Of a DNA stretch of 64,000 bases, positions 34,931 through 43,857 are shown in pieces. The stretch is from contig NZ_AULS01000001.1 of assembly GCF_000422405.1 (NCBI RefSeq), positions 496,001 through 560,000 of the forward strand, read 5' to 3'. How positions within the stretch are numbered: position 1 is the first letter of the stretch; every line of letters starts with the position of its first letter. The DNA is from Microbacterium luticocti DSM 19459. Lineage in GTDB: Bacteria; Actinomycetota; Actinomycetes; Actinomycetales; Microbacteriaceae. The notes beneath the pieces were generated by a model that did no database searches, had not been told where the DNA came from, and saw only the letters and a program-made list of their open reading frames with translations. A program made the position numbers and the translations under genes.

Positions 34931-35200
34931 ATGACCTCCCCCGACACTCCGACGCGCGGTCCGGCACGGCCCGGACCGTATGTCATCTCCGGCATCCTCA
35001 TCGCGCTCGCGATCGTGATGCCCCTGCTCGTGCCGATGTACGCGAGCTGGGACCCCGCCCTGTGGGGCATCCCGTTCTTCTACTGGTACCAGCTGCTGTG
35101 GGTGTTCATCGCCTCGGGCCTGCTGGCCGTCGCCTACGTGATCATGCGCAATGAGGACCGGCGCCGTCGCGCCGAGGTCCGTGGCCGGAGGGATGCCTGA
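34931..35200 (+). CDS. DUF3311 membrane protein, symporter partner
   Basis: An 89-residue protein with two hydrophobic helices (VISGILIALAIVMPLLVPMY and LLWVFIASGLLAVAYVIM) separated by WGIPFFYWYQ, the DUF3311 signature. The C terminus is short and basic. DUF3311 genes are typically fused to or placed before SSS-family symporters, and here the TGA shares a base with the symporter ATG (TGATG). AAGGAACGACG precedes ATG 34931. A role as a small accessory subunit of the transporter is inferred from this conserved pairing. Confidence 0.88.
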   Translation: MTSPDTPTRGPARPGPYVISGILIALAIVMPLLVPMYASWDPALWGIPFFYWYQLLWVFIASGLLAVAYVIMRNEDRRRRAEVRGRRDA

Positions 35201-36897
35201 TGCCTGTGCTGTTCGCAGACCCGGTCCCCCCGCAGCGCCCGGTCGACTGGGTGCCGCTGGTCATCGTCGTCGTGCTGTTCGTGGTGGTGGCGGTGATCGG
35301 CTTCCTCGCCTCGCGGTGGCGTACCGCGCCGGCCGAGCGCGGCCTGCACTCGCTGGACGAGTGGGGCCTGGGCGGCCGCGGGTTCGGCACCTGGGTCACC
35401 TGGTTCCTGCTGGGCGGCGACCTGTACACCGCCTACACGTTCGTGGCCGTGCCGGCCGCGATGTGGGCCTCGGGTGCGGTGAGCGGCTTCTTCGCCGTGC
35501 CGTACACGATCGTGCTCTACCCGATCGTGTTCCTGCTGATGTCGCGGCTGTGGTCGGTGTCGCATCGGCACGGCTACGTCACCCCGGCCGACTTCATCGG
35601 CGGCCGGTACGGCAGCCGCAGCCTGTCGCTGGCGGTGGCCGTCACCGGCATCATCGCGACGATGCCGTACATCGCCCTGCAGCTGGTGGGCATCAAGTCG
35701 GTGCTGACGGTGCTGGGCCTGGGCTCGAACACGAACTGGTTCATGGCCGACCTGCCGCTGATCATCGCGTTCGTCGTGCTGGCCGCCTACACCTACACGG
35801 CGGGGCTGCGGGCGCCGGCGCTCATCGCGGTGGTCAAAGACATCCTCATCTACGTGGCCATCGTGGTGGCGATCATCTACCTGCCGACCAAGTTCGGCGG
35901 GTGGGAGAACATCTTCTCGGCCGCCGACGACAAGCTCAGTGCCACCAACCCCGCCACCGGCGCCCCGTTCGGCGCCGTGATCCCGGGCGCGGCGTCGTTC
36001 AACGCGTACTGGACGCTGGCTCTGGGCTCGGCGATGGCGCTGTTCATGTACCCGCACTCGATCACCGGCGTGCTGGCCACCAAGAGCCGCAACACCATCC
36101 GCCGCAACGCGATGATCCTGCCGCTGTACTCGCTGATGCTCGGCGGTCTGGCGCTCCTGGGCTATGTGGCGATCAAGGCGGGCACGGCGCCGGTCGACGT
36201 GAACGGGGCGGTGAACGCGCAGCTGGTGGTGCCGCAGCTGTTCAGCGACGCGTTCCCGAAGTGGTTCGCGGGCGTCGCGCTGGCGGCCATCGCGATCGGG
36301 GCGCTGGTGCCGGCGGCGATCATGTCGATCGCGGCGTCGAACCTGTTCACCCGCAACGTGTACCGGGACTTCTTCAAGAAGGACGCCACCCCGCAGCAGG
36401 AGGCGAAGGTCTCGAAGCTGGTGTCGCTGATCGTCAAGGTCGGTGCGCTGGTGTTCGTGCTGGGCATGGACCAGTCCTCGGCGATCAACCTGCAGCTGCT
36501 GGGCGGCATCTGGATCCTGCAGACGTTCCCGGCGATCGTCGCGGGCCTGTACACCCGCTGGTTCAACAAGTGGGCACTGCTGGTCGGCTGGGCCACGGGC
36601 ATCGTGTACGGCACGGTCGCCGCCTACAACGTCGTGAACCCGGCCACGCACAAGCACTTCGGCGGGTCGATCGCGGCGTTCCCGTTCACCGACATCCCGG
36701 TGTACATCGGCGTGTCGGCGTTCGTGATCAACGCGGTCGTGGCCACGGTGCTCACCCTCATCCTGCGCCTGGCCAAGGTCGTGGATGCCACCGACAGCAC
36801 GCGCGCGTCGGACTACGGTGCCGACGAGCACGACCCGAAGGTGATCGAGATCGAGAAGGAGGCGGCCGCCGAGCCCGGCAACCCGCTGGCCGGGTGA
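35200..36897 (+). CDS. Sodium:solute symporter (SSS family), probable monocarboxylate importer
   Basis: A 565-residue transporter with about 13 helices. SSS-family features include GGRGFGTWVTWFLLGGDLYTAY near residue 58, the substrate/Na+ region YAHG-like MYPHSITGVLATKSRNTIRRN near 285, and AAIMSIAASNLFTRNVYRDF near 370. With the DUF3311 partner it resembles actinobacterial MctC-type acetate/pyruvate/propionate importers, so a short-chain carboxylate is the likely substrate, but this is inferred. It could feed pyruvate or lactate metabolism downstream of the fucose route; there is no direct link. Confidence 0.88.
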   Translation: MPVLFADPVPPQRPVDWVPLVIVVVLFVVVAVIGFLASRWRTAPAERGLHSLDEWGLGGRGFGTWVTWFLLGGDLYTAYTFVAVPAAMWASGAVSGFFAVPYTIVLYPIVFLLMSRLWSVSHRHGYVTPADFIGGRYGSRSLSLAVAVTGIIATMPYIALQLVGIKSVLTVLGLGSNTNWFMADLPLIIAFVVLAAYTYTAGLRAPALIAVVKDILIYVAIVVAIIYLPTKFGGWENIFSAADDKLSATNPATGAPFGAVIPGAASFNAYWTLALGSAMALFMYPHSITGVLATKSRNTIRRNAMILPLYSLMLGGLALLGYVAIKAGTAPVDVNGAVNAQLVVPQLFSDAFPKWFAGVALAAIAIGALVPAAIMSIAASNLFTRNVYRDFFKKDATPQQEAKVSKLVSLIVKVGALVFVLGMDQSSAINLQLLGGIWILQTFPAIVAGLYTRWFNKWALLVGWATGIVYGTVAAYNVVNPATHKHFGGSIAAFPFTDIPVYIGVSAFVINAVVATVLTLILRLAKVVDATDSTRASDYGADEHDPKVIEIEKEAAAEPGNPLAG

Positions 36898-36909
36898 GAT
36901 GCTGGTGAG

Positions 36910-37851
36910 ATGGCACAGGCGATCGAGTACATCCAGTTCGGTGGACCGGAGGTCCTGACGCGTGCGGAGGTGACCTCCCCGGCACCCGGTGCCGGGGAGG
37001 TCACCGTGCGCATCGACGCCGCCGGCGTCAACCCGATCGACGCGAAGATCCGCTCGGGGCTGCGCCCCACCGGCGCGATCACCGCCCCGCGACGCATCGG
37101 CGGCGACGGGGCGGGCACCGTGATCGCGGTCGGGCCCGACGTCGAGGACGTGGCGGTGGGTCAGGACGTGATCGTGTTCGGTGCGACCGGTACCTACGCC
37201 ACCGAGATCACCGTGCCGACCGGGTGCGTGCAGCCGCGGCCGCCGCAGGTGTCGGCCGCCGAGGGTGCGGCCCTGGGGGTGCCGGCAGGGACGGCCTACC
37301 AGACGCTGCGCTCGCTGAGCGTGCGCGCCGGCGACACGGTGCTGGTGCACGGCGGCTCGGGAGCGGTGGGGCAGGCCCTCGTGCAGTTCGCGACGCTGTG
37401 GGGTGCGGCCGTGGTGGCCACCGCATCCGGCCGCCGGCACGATCGGCTGCGCGAACTGGGCGCGATCCCGGTCGCCTACGGCGACGGGCTCGAGCAGCGG
37501 GTGCGCGCCGCGGCGCCGGCGGGCATCACCGCGGTGGTCGATGTCGCCGGCACCGACGAGGCGATCGACGTCTCTCTGCGGCTGGCACCGGACCGCGCTC
37601 GGGTGGCGACGCTGGTGCGGGGCGCGGATGCTGCGGCCCTGGGCATCCGCGCGTTCCTGGGCGGCTCTCCCGAGCCGCTGACGCCCCGCCAGCAGCAGCT
37701 GCGCGCCGAGGCGATGCCGGTCACCCTGGCGCTGATGGCGGCCGGCCGGTTCTCGGTGGAGCTCGGGCCGAGCTTTCCGCTCGCCGAGGCCGCCGAGGCG
37801 CACCGGGCGCTCGCCGCGGGCGTGGACGGCAAGATCACGCTGATCCCGTAG
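36910..37851 (+). CDS. NADPH:quinone oxidoreductase-like (zinc-independent MDR family)
   Basis: A 313-residue medium-chain dehydrogenase/reductase. It starts MAQAIEYIQFGGPEVL, typical for quinone reductases, has GDGAGTVIAVGPDVEDV near residue 62 and the NADP-binding VLVHGGSGAVGQALVQFA near 145. The cysteine zinc ligands of alcohol dehydrogenases are absent. The reaction is probably two-electron reduction of quinones or enones with NADPH. It begins 12 bases after the symporter stop, and its 3' end overlaps the convergent sulfurtransferase by 17 bases. Confidence 0.9.
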   Translation: MAQAIEYIQFGGPEVLTRAEVTSPAPGAGEVTVRIDAAGVNPIDAKIRSGLRPTGAITAPRRIGGDGAGTVIAVGPDVEDVAVGQDVIVFGATGTYATEITVPTGCVQPRPPQVSAAEGAALGVPAGTAYQTLRSLSVRAGDTVLVHGGSGAVGQALVQFATLWGAAVVATASGRRHDRLRELGAIPVAYGDGLEQRVRAAAPAGITAVVDVAGTDEAIDVSLRLAPDRARVATLVRGADAAALGIRAFLGGSPEPLTPRQQQLRAEAMPVTLALMAAGRFSVELGPSFPLAEAAEAHRALAAGVDGKITLIP

Positions 37852-38686
37852 CCGCGCTCTCGGTTCCGGTCGCCACGTCGCGTCCGGGCGTGTTCGACCA
37901 CTGGCTCCACGAGCCCGGATACACGGTCACGTCGATCCCGGCGACCGCTCCGGCCAGCGCGGTGTGCGCGGCGGTCACCCCCGATCCGCAGTAGGCGGCC
38001 ACCGGCACGGCGTCGGTCGCGCCGGCTGCGGCGAACGCATCGCGGATGGCCGCGGCATCCGCGAACCTGCCGTCGCGCAGATGCACGGTGCTCGGCAGGT
38101 TGACGGCGCCCGGGATGTGTCCGGCCACCGGGTCGAGCGGCTCGCTCTCGCCGCGGTACCGCTCCGGGGCCCGCACGTCCAGCAGCACGCCGCGCGCCGG
38201 CCACGCGGCGGCCTCGTCGATGGAGGCCACGCCCTGCGTGATCTCGTGCAGCACCACGGTGCCGGGTGCGGGCCGCACCTCGCCGGTCTCAAGCTTCCCG
38301 CCGGCGTCGCGCCACGCGCGAAGGCCGCCGTCCAGCACCCGCACGTCGTCGATGCCGCACCCACGCAGCAGGAACCATGCCCGCGCGGCGCCCATCATGT
38401 TCCAGTCGTCGTAGGCGACCACGACCTCGCCGGGGTTCAGACCCCACCGCCGCGCCGAGGCCTGCAGGTCATCGACCGGTGGCAGAGGGTGCCGGCCCTG
38501 CGCGGGGGCGCCGATGTGCGCGAGCTCGGTGTCCATGTCGACATACACCGCGCCGGGCAGATGTCCGGCCAGGTACGCGGGCCGGCCGTCCGGCTCGTCG
38601 AGGCGGTAGCGCACATCCAACAGGCGCACCGGGGCGCCCGTGGCGAGCAGGTCGGACAGGTCGGCGGCGCTGATCAGCGGGTTCAT
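37835..38686 (-). CDS. Sulfurtransferase (two-domain rhodanese)
   Basis: A 283-residue thiosulfate or 3-mercaptopyruvate sulfurtransferase. The inactive N-terminal rhodanese domain has RLLDVRYRLDEPDGRPAYLA and GHLPGAVYVDMD. The catalytic C-terminal domain has LLDVRAPERYRGE and the active-site Cys233 in AAYCGSGVTAA; the loop CGSGVTA is typical of mercaptopyruvate and SseA-like enzymes. ATG at 38686. It is divergent from metY, 79 bases apart, which suggests a shared sulfur-metabolism context. Confidence 0.92.
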   Translation of the reverse strand: MNPLISAADLSDLLATGAPVRLLDVRYRLDEPDGRPAYLAGHLPGAVYVDMDTELAHIGAPAQGRHPLPPVDDLQASARRWGLNPGEVVVAYDDWNMMGAARAWFLLRGCGIDDVRVLDGGLRAWRDAGGKLETGEVRPAPGTVVLHEITQGVASIDEAAAWPARGVLLDVRAPERYRGESEPLDPVAGHIPGAVNLPSTVHLRDGRFADAAAIRDAFAAAGATDAVPVAAYCGSGVTAAHTALAGAVAGIDVTVYPGSWSQWSNTPGRDVATGTESAATGSA

Positions 38687-38765
38687 GGTTCCATCGTGCC
38701 GCGTCGGACGCAACAGTTCGACACACGCCACACTCGCGCACGGCCCCGGCCCGGACAATGGACGC

Positions 38766-40103
38766 ATGTCCGACGCCTCCGACTGTCCCACCCGGGGCTT
38801 CGCCACCACCCAGGTGCAGGCCGGGTTCTCCGCCGCCACCGCGGTGCGGTCGGCGGTCCCGCCCATCCACCAGTCCACTGCGTTCGAGCCGGCTTCGCTC
38901 TCGCACGCCCGCGACCTGTTCGCGCACCGCTGTGACGGCGACGTCTACTCGCGCACCGCGAACCCCACCGTGACCGTGCTCGAACAGCGGGTCGCCGCAC
39001 TGGAGGGCGGAATCGCCGCGGTGGCGCTCGCGTCGGGGCAGGCCGCGGTCGCCCTCACCCTGCTGGCCCTCGCCGGCCGCGGCGGTCACATCGTCGCCGC
39101 CCGGCAGCTGTACGGCGGCACCGTCGACCTGCTCGAAGACACCCTGCCCGACTGGGGCATACAGACCTCGTTCGTCGACCAGGACGACATCGCCGCCTGG
39201 CGCGGCGCGGTACGCCCCGAGACCCGCGCCTTCTTCGCCGAGACGGTCGCGAACCCGATCGCCCAGGTGCTCGACGTGCGCGCGGTCGCCGACGCCGCCC
39301 ACGCGGCCGGGGTGCCGCTGGTGGTCGACAACACCGTGGCCACCCCGTACCTGCAGCAGCCCCGGCAGTGGGGGGCGGATGTCTCGGTGCACTCGGCGAC
39401 GAAGTTCATCGGCGGTCACGGGTCGGTGCTCGGCGGAGTGGTGGTCGACCTGGGCACGTTCGATTTCACGGCCGATCCGGGCCGTTGGCCGGCGCTGACC
39501 GCACCGTCGCGCCGACTCGGCCACGAGCGCAGCCTCGCCGAGCACTTCGCCTCGCCGCTGGTCGCCCTGATCAGGACGAAGTACCTGCACGACCTCGGCC
39601 CGACGCTCGGCGCCTCGGCCGCGTTCACGCTGCTGCAGGGACTGGAGACCCTCGATCTGCGCATGCAGCGGCACGCGGCATCCGCGCAGCGCGTGGCCCA
39701 GCATCTGGCCGGCCACCGCGGTGTCGCCCGGGTACACCACCCCGGACTGCCGGCCAGCCCGTGGCACGCGGCATCCCGCATCTACCTGCCCCGCGGGGTG
39801 CCGTCGGTGTTCTCGATCGACCTGCCCGGCACCGGCGACGCCGACGCCGATTTCGCGCTCGTCGAACGGTTCGTGGACCGGCTGCGGGTGCTGCGGCTGC
39901 TGGCGAACATCGGTGACGCACGCAGCATCGTCACCCACCCGGCGTCGATGACGCACAGCCACCTGTCGGCACGGCAGCTGGCCGAGGCGGGCATCTCGCC
40001 GACCACGGTGCGTCTCTCGATCGGCCTCGAGGACCCCGACGACCTGATCGCCGACCTCGACGGCGCGCTGACCGGCGCACTGACCGGCGGGCTGCGGCCG
40101 TAG
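38766..40103 (+). CDS. metY: O-acetylhomoserine sulfhydrylase-like PLP enzyme (MetY)
   Basis: A 445-residue Cys/Met-metabolism PLP enzyme. PPIHQSTAFEP near residue 38, YSRTANPTVTVLEQRVAALEGG near 62, VDNTVATPYLQQP near 190 and the PLP-lysine segment VHSATKFIGGHGSVLGG near 212 are intact. LIRTKYLHDLGPTLG and the two later conserved blocks favour MetY (direct sulfhydrylation of O-acetylhomoserine to homocysteine) over cystathionine gamma-synthase, which lacks this insert. ATG at 38766 follows a short divergent intergenic region with the rhodanese. Low-complexity ALTGALTGGL ends the protein. Confidence 0.88.
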   Translation: MSDASDCPTRGFATTQVQAGFSAATAVRSAVPPIHQSTAFEPASLSHARDLFAHRCDGDVYSRTANPTVTVLEQRVAALEGGIAAVALASGQAAVALTLLALAGRGGHIVAARQLYGGTVDLLEDTLPDWGIQTSFVDQDDIAAWRGAVRPETRAFFAETVANPIAQVLDVRAVADAAHAAGVPLVVDNTVATPYLQQPRQWGADVSVHSATKFIGGHGSVLGGVVVDLGTFDFTADPGRWPALTAPSRRLGHERSLAEHFASPLVALIRTKYLHDLGPTLGASAAFTLLQGLETLDLRMQRHAASAQRVAQHLAGHRGVARVHHPGLPASPWHAASRIYLPRGVPSVFSIDLPGTGDADADFALVERFVDRLRVLRLLANIGDARSIVTHPASMTHSHLSARQLAEAGISPTTVRLSIGLEDPDDLIADLDGALTGALTGGLRP

Positions 40104-40113
40104 TCTGAGGGGC

Positions 40114-41106
40114 ATGAGCACACCGGCACCCGGCCTGCGGTGGGGCATCCTCGCCACCGGCGGCATCGCCCACGCGTTCACCGCGGACCTGCGCACGGCA
40201 GGTCTCGACGTGCGCGCCGTCGGCTCACGCAACGCCGCGTCGGCCGAGCGGTTCGCCCGCGCATTCGACATTCCGCGCGCGCACGGCTCTTACGAGGCCC
40301 TCGCCGCCGACGACGAGGTCGACATCGTCTACATCGCCACACCGCACCCGATGCACGCCGACGACGCCCTGCTGTGCCTGCGGCACCGCAAGCACGTGCT
40401 CGTCGAGAAGGCGTTCACGCTCAACGCCCGGCAGGCGGCGGCGGTGCGCGATGCCGCGGCCGCGCACGGGCTGCTGGCGATGGAGGCGATGTGGACCCGC
40501 TATCTGCCGCACATGCGGCGGGTGCGCGAGCTCGTCGCTTCGGGCGCGATCGGCGAGGTGCGGGTCCTGCATGCCGACCACACCCAGTCGCTGCCGACCG
40601 ACCCGACACATCGCCTGAACGCGCTGGAACTCGGCGGCGGCGCGCTGCTGGATCTCGGGATCTACCCGATCTCGTTCGCGTGGGACATCCTCGGCGCACC
40701 GGTGCGCATCGACGCGCAGGCCCGGCTGGGCGACACGGGTGCCGACACCGAGGTGGCCACCGTGTTCGGCCACGCGGGCGGGGCGATCTCGACGACGCTG
40801 TCGTCGTCGCGTGCCGCCGGCCCCAACGTGGCATACATCGTGGGCACCGAAGGCCGCATCGACATCGACCGGGTCTGGTACACGCCGACCTCGTTCCGGT
40901 TGATCGGGCCCGACGGCACCGTGCGCGAGGAGTACGTCTCGCGCATCGACGGCCGCGGCATGCAGTTCGAAGCGCTCGAGGCCGAGCGGATCATCGCCTC
41001 GGGCCGGCGCGACGGCGACGTGCAGCCGATCGACCAGACCGTGGCGATCATGGCGTGCCTGGACGAGGTACGGGCGCGCATCGGCGTCGCCTACTCGGCC
41101 GACTGA
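40114..41106 (+). CDS. Gfo/Idh/MocA family oxidoreductase
   Basis: A 330-residue NAD(P)-dependent dehydrogenase of the glucose-fructose oxidoreductase family. The N-terminal Rossmann fold starts LRWGILATGGIAHAF, with YIATPHPMHADDALLCLRH near residue 73 and the catalytic-type VLVEKAFTLNARQA (Glu-Lys) near 95. The C-terminal domain has LELGGGALLDLGIYPISFAWD near 175 with conserved Asp and Tyr. It resembles trans-1,2-dihydrobenzene-1,2-diol dehydrogenase-like and sugar or inositol dehydrogenases; the substrate is unknown. It follows metY by 10 bases and its end overlaps the PLDc_N gene by 16 bases. Confidence 0.9.
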   Translation: MSTPAPGLRWGILATGGIAHAFTADLRTAGLDVRAVGSRNAASAERFARAFDIPRAHGSYEALAADDEVDIVYIATPHPMHADDALLCLRHRKHVLVEKAFTLNARQAAAVRDAAAAHGLLAMEAMWTRYLPHMRRVRELVASGAIGEVRVLHADHTQSLPTDPTHRLNALELGGGALLDLGIYPISFAWDILGAPVRIDAQARLGDTGADTEVATVFGHAGGAISTTLSSSRAAGPNVAYIVGTEGRIDIDRVWYTPTSFRLIGPDGTVREEYVSRIDGRGMQFEALEAERIIASGRRDGDVQPIDQTVAIMACLDEVRARIGVAYSAD

Positions 41107-41468
41107 CCGTCCTGCGCGCGGCGTCGCGCCTCGGCCCGGCGCCGCTCCTGCTCGATCTCGCGTTCCAGGTCGGCCAGCTGCTGCTCGGTGGTGCGGGTGT
41201 CGCGCGGTGGCATCGGCGCCGACGGCGCCGGCGGTGGGTCGGCGTACCCGCGGGGGCTGCGCACCGGCCGGTCACGTTCGGGATACTCCCGCCCGATCGT
41301 GAACCACAGCACGACCCCCAGAAGCGGCAGCAGGATCACCAGCAGCAGCCACACCACCTTGGGCATGTGCCGCACCTGGCCCTCGTCACGGGTGATGATG
41401 TCGACCACCGCGAACACGGTCGCGGCCACGACCAGCAGCGAGAACAGGTACGGCATGGACACGAGCAT
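41091..41468 (-). CDS. PLDc_N domain small membrane protein
   Basis: A 125-residue protein with two N-terminal transmembrane helices (YLFSLLVVAATVFAVVDII and VVWLLLVILLPLLGVVLWF) ending in the GREYPERD-type motif of the phospholipase-D-nuclease N-terminal domain. A Pro-rich linker and a charged coiled-coil tail (EQQLADLEREIEQERRRAEA) follow. The domain occurs in small actinobacterial membrane proteins without known activity; no PLD catalytic HKD motif is present. ATG at 41468 has AGG about ten bases upstream; ATG 41456 and ATG 41495 are alternatives. It is divergent from the NYN-domain gene with only 25 bases between starts. Confidence 0.8.
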   Translation of the reverse strand: MLVSMPYLFSLLVVAATVFAVVDIITRDEGQVRHMPKVVWLLLVILLPLLGVVLWFTIGREYPERDRPVRSPRGYADPPPAPSAPMPPRDTRTTEQQLADLEREIEQERRRAEARRRAQDGQSAE

Positions 41469-41493
41469 AGGCGGACCTGCCACACTGGTGAGC

Positions 41494-42363
41494 ATGTCAG
41501 CACAGGATGCCCGCGTCGCCGTCTATCTCGATTTCGACAACATCGTGATGTCGTGGTACGACCGGGTGCACGGCCGCAACGCCTATTCCCGCGACCGGCA
41601 GCGCATCGCCGCCGACCCGTCCGAGCCCGAGATCGCCGCCCGCCTGGCCGAGGCGACGGTCGACGTGGGCGCGATCATCGACTACGCCGCCTCGTTCGGC
41701 ACGCTCGTGCTCACCCGTGCGTACGCGGACTGGTCGAACCCGGTCAACGCCGAGTACCGCACCCAGCTGGTGGCCCGCGCGGTCGACCTGGTGCAGCTGT
41801 TCCCCGCCGCCGCGTATGCGAAGAACGGTGCCGACATCCGGCTGGCCGTCGACACCGTCGAGGACATGTTCCGCCTGCCCGACCTCAGCCATGTGGTGAT
41901 CGTCGCTGGCGATTCCGACTATGTGCCGCTCGCCCAGCGCTGCAAGCGGCTGGGGCGCATCGTCGTCGGGGTGGGCGTGGCCGGGTCCACGGCCAAGTCG
42001 CTCGCGGCGGCCTGTGACCAGTTCGACAGCTACGACTCGCTGCCCGGGGTCCCCACCCCGGTCCCGGCGAAGAAGACCGAGCAGACGGATGCCACACCCA
42101 CCCGCCGGCGCAAGAAGAAGGAGCCGGACGTCGCCGCCGAGCTGCTCGAGCGTGCGCTCACGCTCGAACACGTGCGCACCGACGACGAGTGGATGCACCT
42201 GTCGGCGGTGAAGAACCTCATGCGCCGGATGGATCCGTCGTTCAGTGAGAAGGCCCTCGGCCACCGGTCGTTCTCGGACTTCGTGAAGGCGCACCCCGAG
42301 GTGGCCGAGCTCGACGAGTCGACGAACATCGTCACGGTGCGCCTGTCGCCCTCACGCGCCTGA
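41494..42363 (+). CDS. NYN domain protein with C-terminal OST-HTH/LOTUS-type domain
   Basis: A 289-residue putative RNase. The N-terminal NYN (PIN-like) domain has the acidic residues in VYLDFDNIVMSW near residue 12, a middle Asp in NGADIRLAVDTVED near 112 and VIVAGDSDYVPLAQRCK near 132. A basic linker (RRRKKKEPD) leads to a winged-helix OST-HTH/LOTUS-like domain at about 225-285 (LSAVKNLMRRMDPSF and SFSDFVKAHPEV). Such proteins are thought to bind and cleave RNA. ATG at 41494; the gap to the following MFS gene is 63 bases. Confidence 0.87.
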   Translation: MSAQDARVAVYLDFDNIVMSWYDRVHGRNAYSRDRQRIAADPSEPEIAARLAEATVDVGAIIDYAASFGTLVLTRAYADWSNPVNAEYRTQLVARAVDLVQLFPAAAYAKNGADIRLAVDTVEDMFRLPDLSHVVIVAGDSDYVPLAQRCKRLGRIVVGVGVAGSTAKSLAAACDQFDSYDSLPGVPTPVPAKKTEQTDATPTRRRKKKEPDVAAELLERALTLEHVRTDDEWMHLSAVKNLMRRMDPSFSEKALGHRSFSDFVKAHPEVAELDESTNIVTVRLSPSRA

Positions 42364-42426
42364 TCCGCGGGTGCGGCAGGCGCCACGCGGGAATGTCGCG
42401 GGGCGTGTGCGTGGTTGGCTGTTGAC

Positions 42427-43836
42427 ATGGCGGGTGTGGGATTGCGGACCGAGCGCGGCCCGATCCTGCTGTCGCTGATGCTGTCGACGTTCCTCATCGC
42501 GATCGACTCCACGATCCTCGCCACCGCGGTGCCGACGATCGTCGGCGAGCTGGGCGGGTTCAGCCAGTTCCCGTGGCTGTTCTCGGTGTACCTGCTCGCG
42601 CAGGCCGCGTCGGTGCCGGTGTATGCGAAGCTGTGCGACACGCTCGGCCGCAAGCCGATCATGATCGTGGGCATCGGGCTGTTCCTGGCCGGGTCGGTCG
42701 CCAGTGCGCTGGCGTGGAACATGACCGCGCTCATCGTGTTCCGTGCCGTGCAGGGCCTGGGGGCCGGGGCGATCACGCCGACGGCGATGACGATCGCGGG
42801 CGACATCTACACGGTGCGCGAGCGCGCCACGGCGCAGGCGTACCTGGCCAGCGTGTGGGCGATCTCGTCGGTCGTCGGCCCCACCCTGGGCGGCCTGTTC
42901 GCGCAGTTCCTGTCGTGGCGGTGGATCTTCTGGGTCAACGTGCCGCTCGGTATCCTCGCGCTGTTCATGCTGGTGCGCAGCTACCACGAGGACTTCACCC
43001 GCCACCGGCGGCGCATCGACGTGGCCGGCTCCGCCCTGCTGATCGTCGCGCTGGTGCTGCTGGTGCTGGGCGTGCTCGAGGGCGGGCAGGGCTGGGCGTG
43101 GAACAGCTGGCAGTCGATCGGATGCTTCGCCGCCGGCGCCGGCCTGCTGGTGCTGTTCGCCGTGGTCGAGCGGCGGGCGGCCGACCCGGTGCTGGCGCCG
43201 TGGGTGTTCACGAGCCGGGTCGTGGTGACCACGTCGCTGGCCGCGCTCGGCGTCGGGGCGGTGATGATCGGGCTCACCTCGTTCGTGCCGACGTTCCTGG
43301 AGTCGACCGCTGGCGCCACTCCCCTGCTCGCCGGGCTCGCGGTGGCCGCACTGAGCCTCGGCTGGCCGATCAGCGGGTCGCTCGCGGGCCGGTTCTACCT
43401 GCGCATCGGGTTCCGTTCCACCGCGGTGATCGGGTCGACGCTGGCGGTGACCGGTGCCGTGCTGCTGCTGGTGTTCGCGGCGGCCCCGTCGCTGTGGCTC
43501 ACGGCGCTCGGCTGCTTCGTGGTCGGGCTGGGCCTGGGACTGGTCGCGAACCCGTCGCTGATCGCCGCGCAGTCGTCGGTGCCGCTGCGCCGGCGCGGCG
43601 TCGTGTCGGGCACGAACATGCTCGCCCGGTCGGTGGGCAGCTCGGTGGGCGTGGCGGTGTACGGGGCGATCGCGAACGCGGTGATCCTCGCCGGCGGGGG
43701 GTCGGCGCATCCCGCCGCCGTCCAGGCGGGCTCGACCGCCGTGTTCGTGGGCGTGGCGGTCTCGGCGGTGCTGCTGGTGGCGTGCACGCTGGTGATCCCG
43801 CACGTGGCGATCGCCGACGAGCAGCCGACCGGCTGA
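42427..43836 (+). CDS. MFS drug:proton antiporter, DHA2 (EmrB/QacA) family
   Basis: A 469-residue exporter with 14 predicted helices. The first helix has LSTFLIAIDSTILATAVPTI, matching motif D1 of the 14-TM family, followed by AKLCDTLGRKPIMIVGI (motif A) near residue 70 and ALGA-like AVQGLGAGAITPTAMTIAGD (motif B) near 107. Motif C is seen in WAISSVVGPTLGGLFAQFLSWRW. It probably exports hydrophobic or cationic compounds. ATG at 42427 is preferred; a TTG at 42415 is in frame. No adjacent TetR or MarR gene controls it. Confidence 0.92.
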   Translation: MAGVGLRTERGPILLSLMLSTFLIAIDSTILATAVPTIVGELGGFSQFPWLFSVYLLAQAASVPVYAKLCDTLGRKPIMIVGIGLFLAGSVASALAWNMTALIVFRAVQGLGAGAITPTAMTIAGDIYTVRERATAQAYLASVWAISSVVGPTLGGLFAQFLSWRWIFWVNVPLGILALFMLVRSYHEDFTRHRRRIDVAGSALLIVALVLLVLGVLEGGQGWAWNSWQSIGCFAAGAGLLVLFAVVERRAADPVLAPWVFTSRVVVTTSLAALGVGAVMIGLTSFVPTFLESTAGATPLLAGLAVAALSLGWPISGSLAGRFYLRIGFRSTAVIGSTLAVTGAVLLLVFAAAPSLWLTALGCFVVGLGLGLVANPSLIAAQSSVPLRRRGVVSGTNMLARSVGSSVGVAVYGAIANAVILAGGGSAHPAAVQAGSTAVFVGVAVSAVLLVACTLVIPHVAIADEQPTG

Positions 43837-43857
43837 GCGTGGGCCCGCGCACCCGCG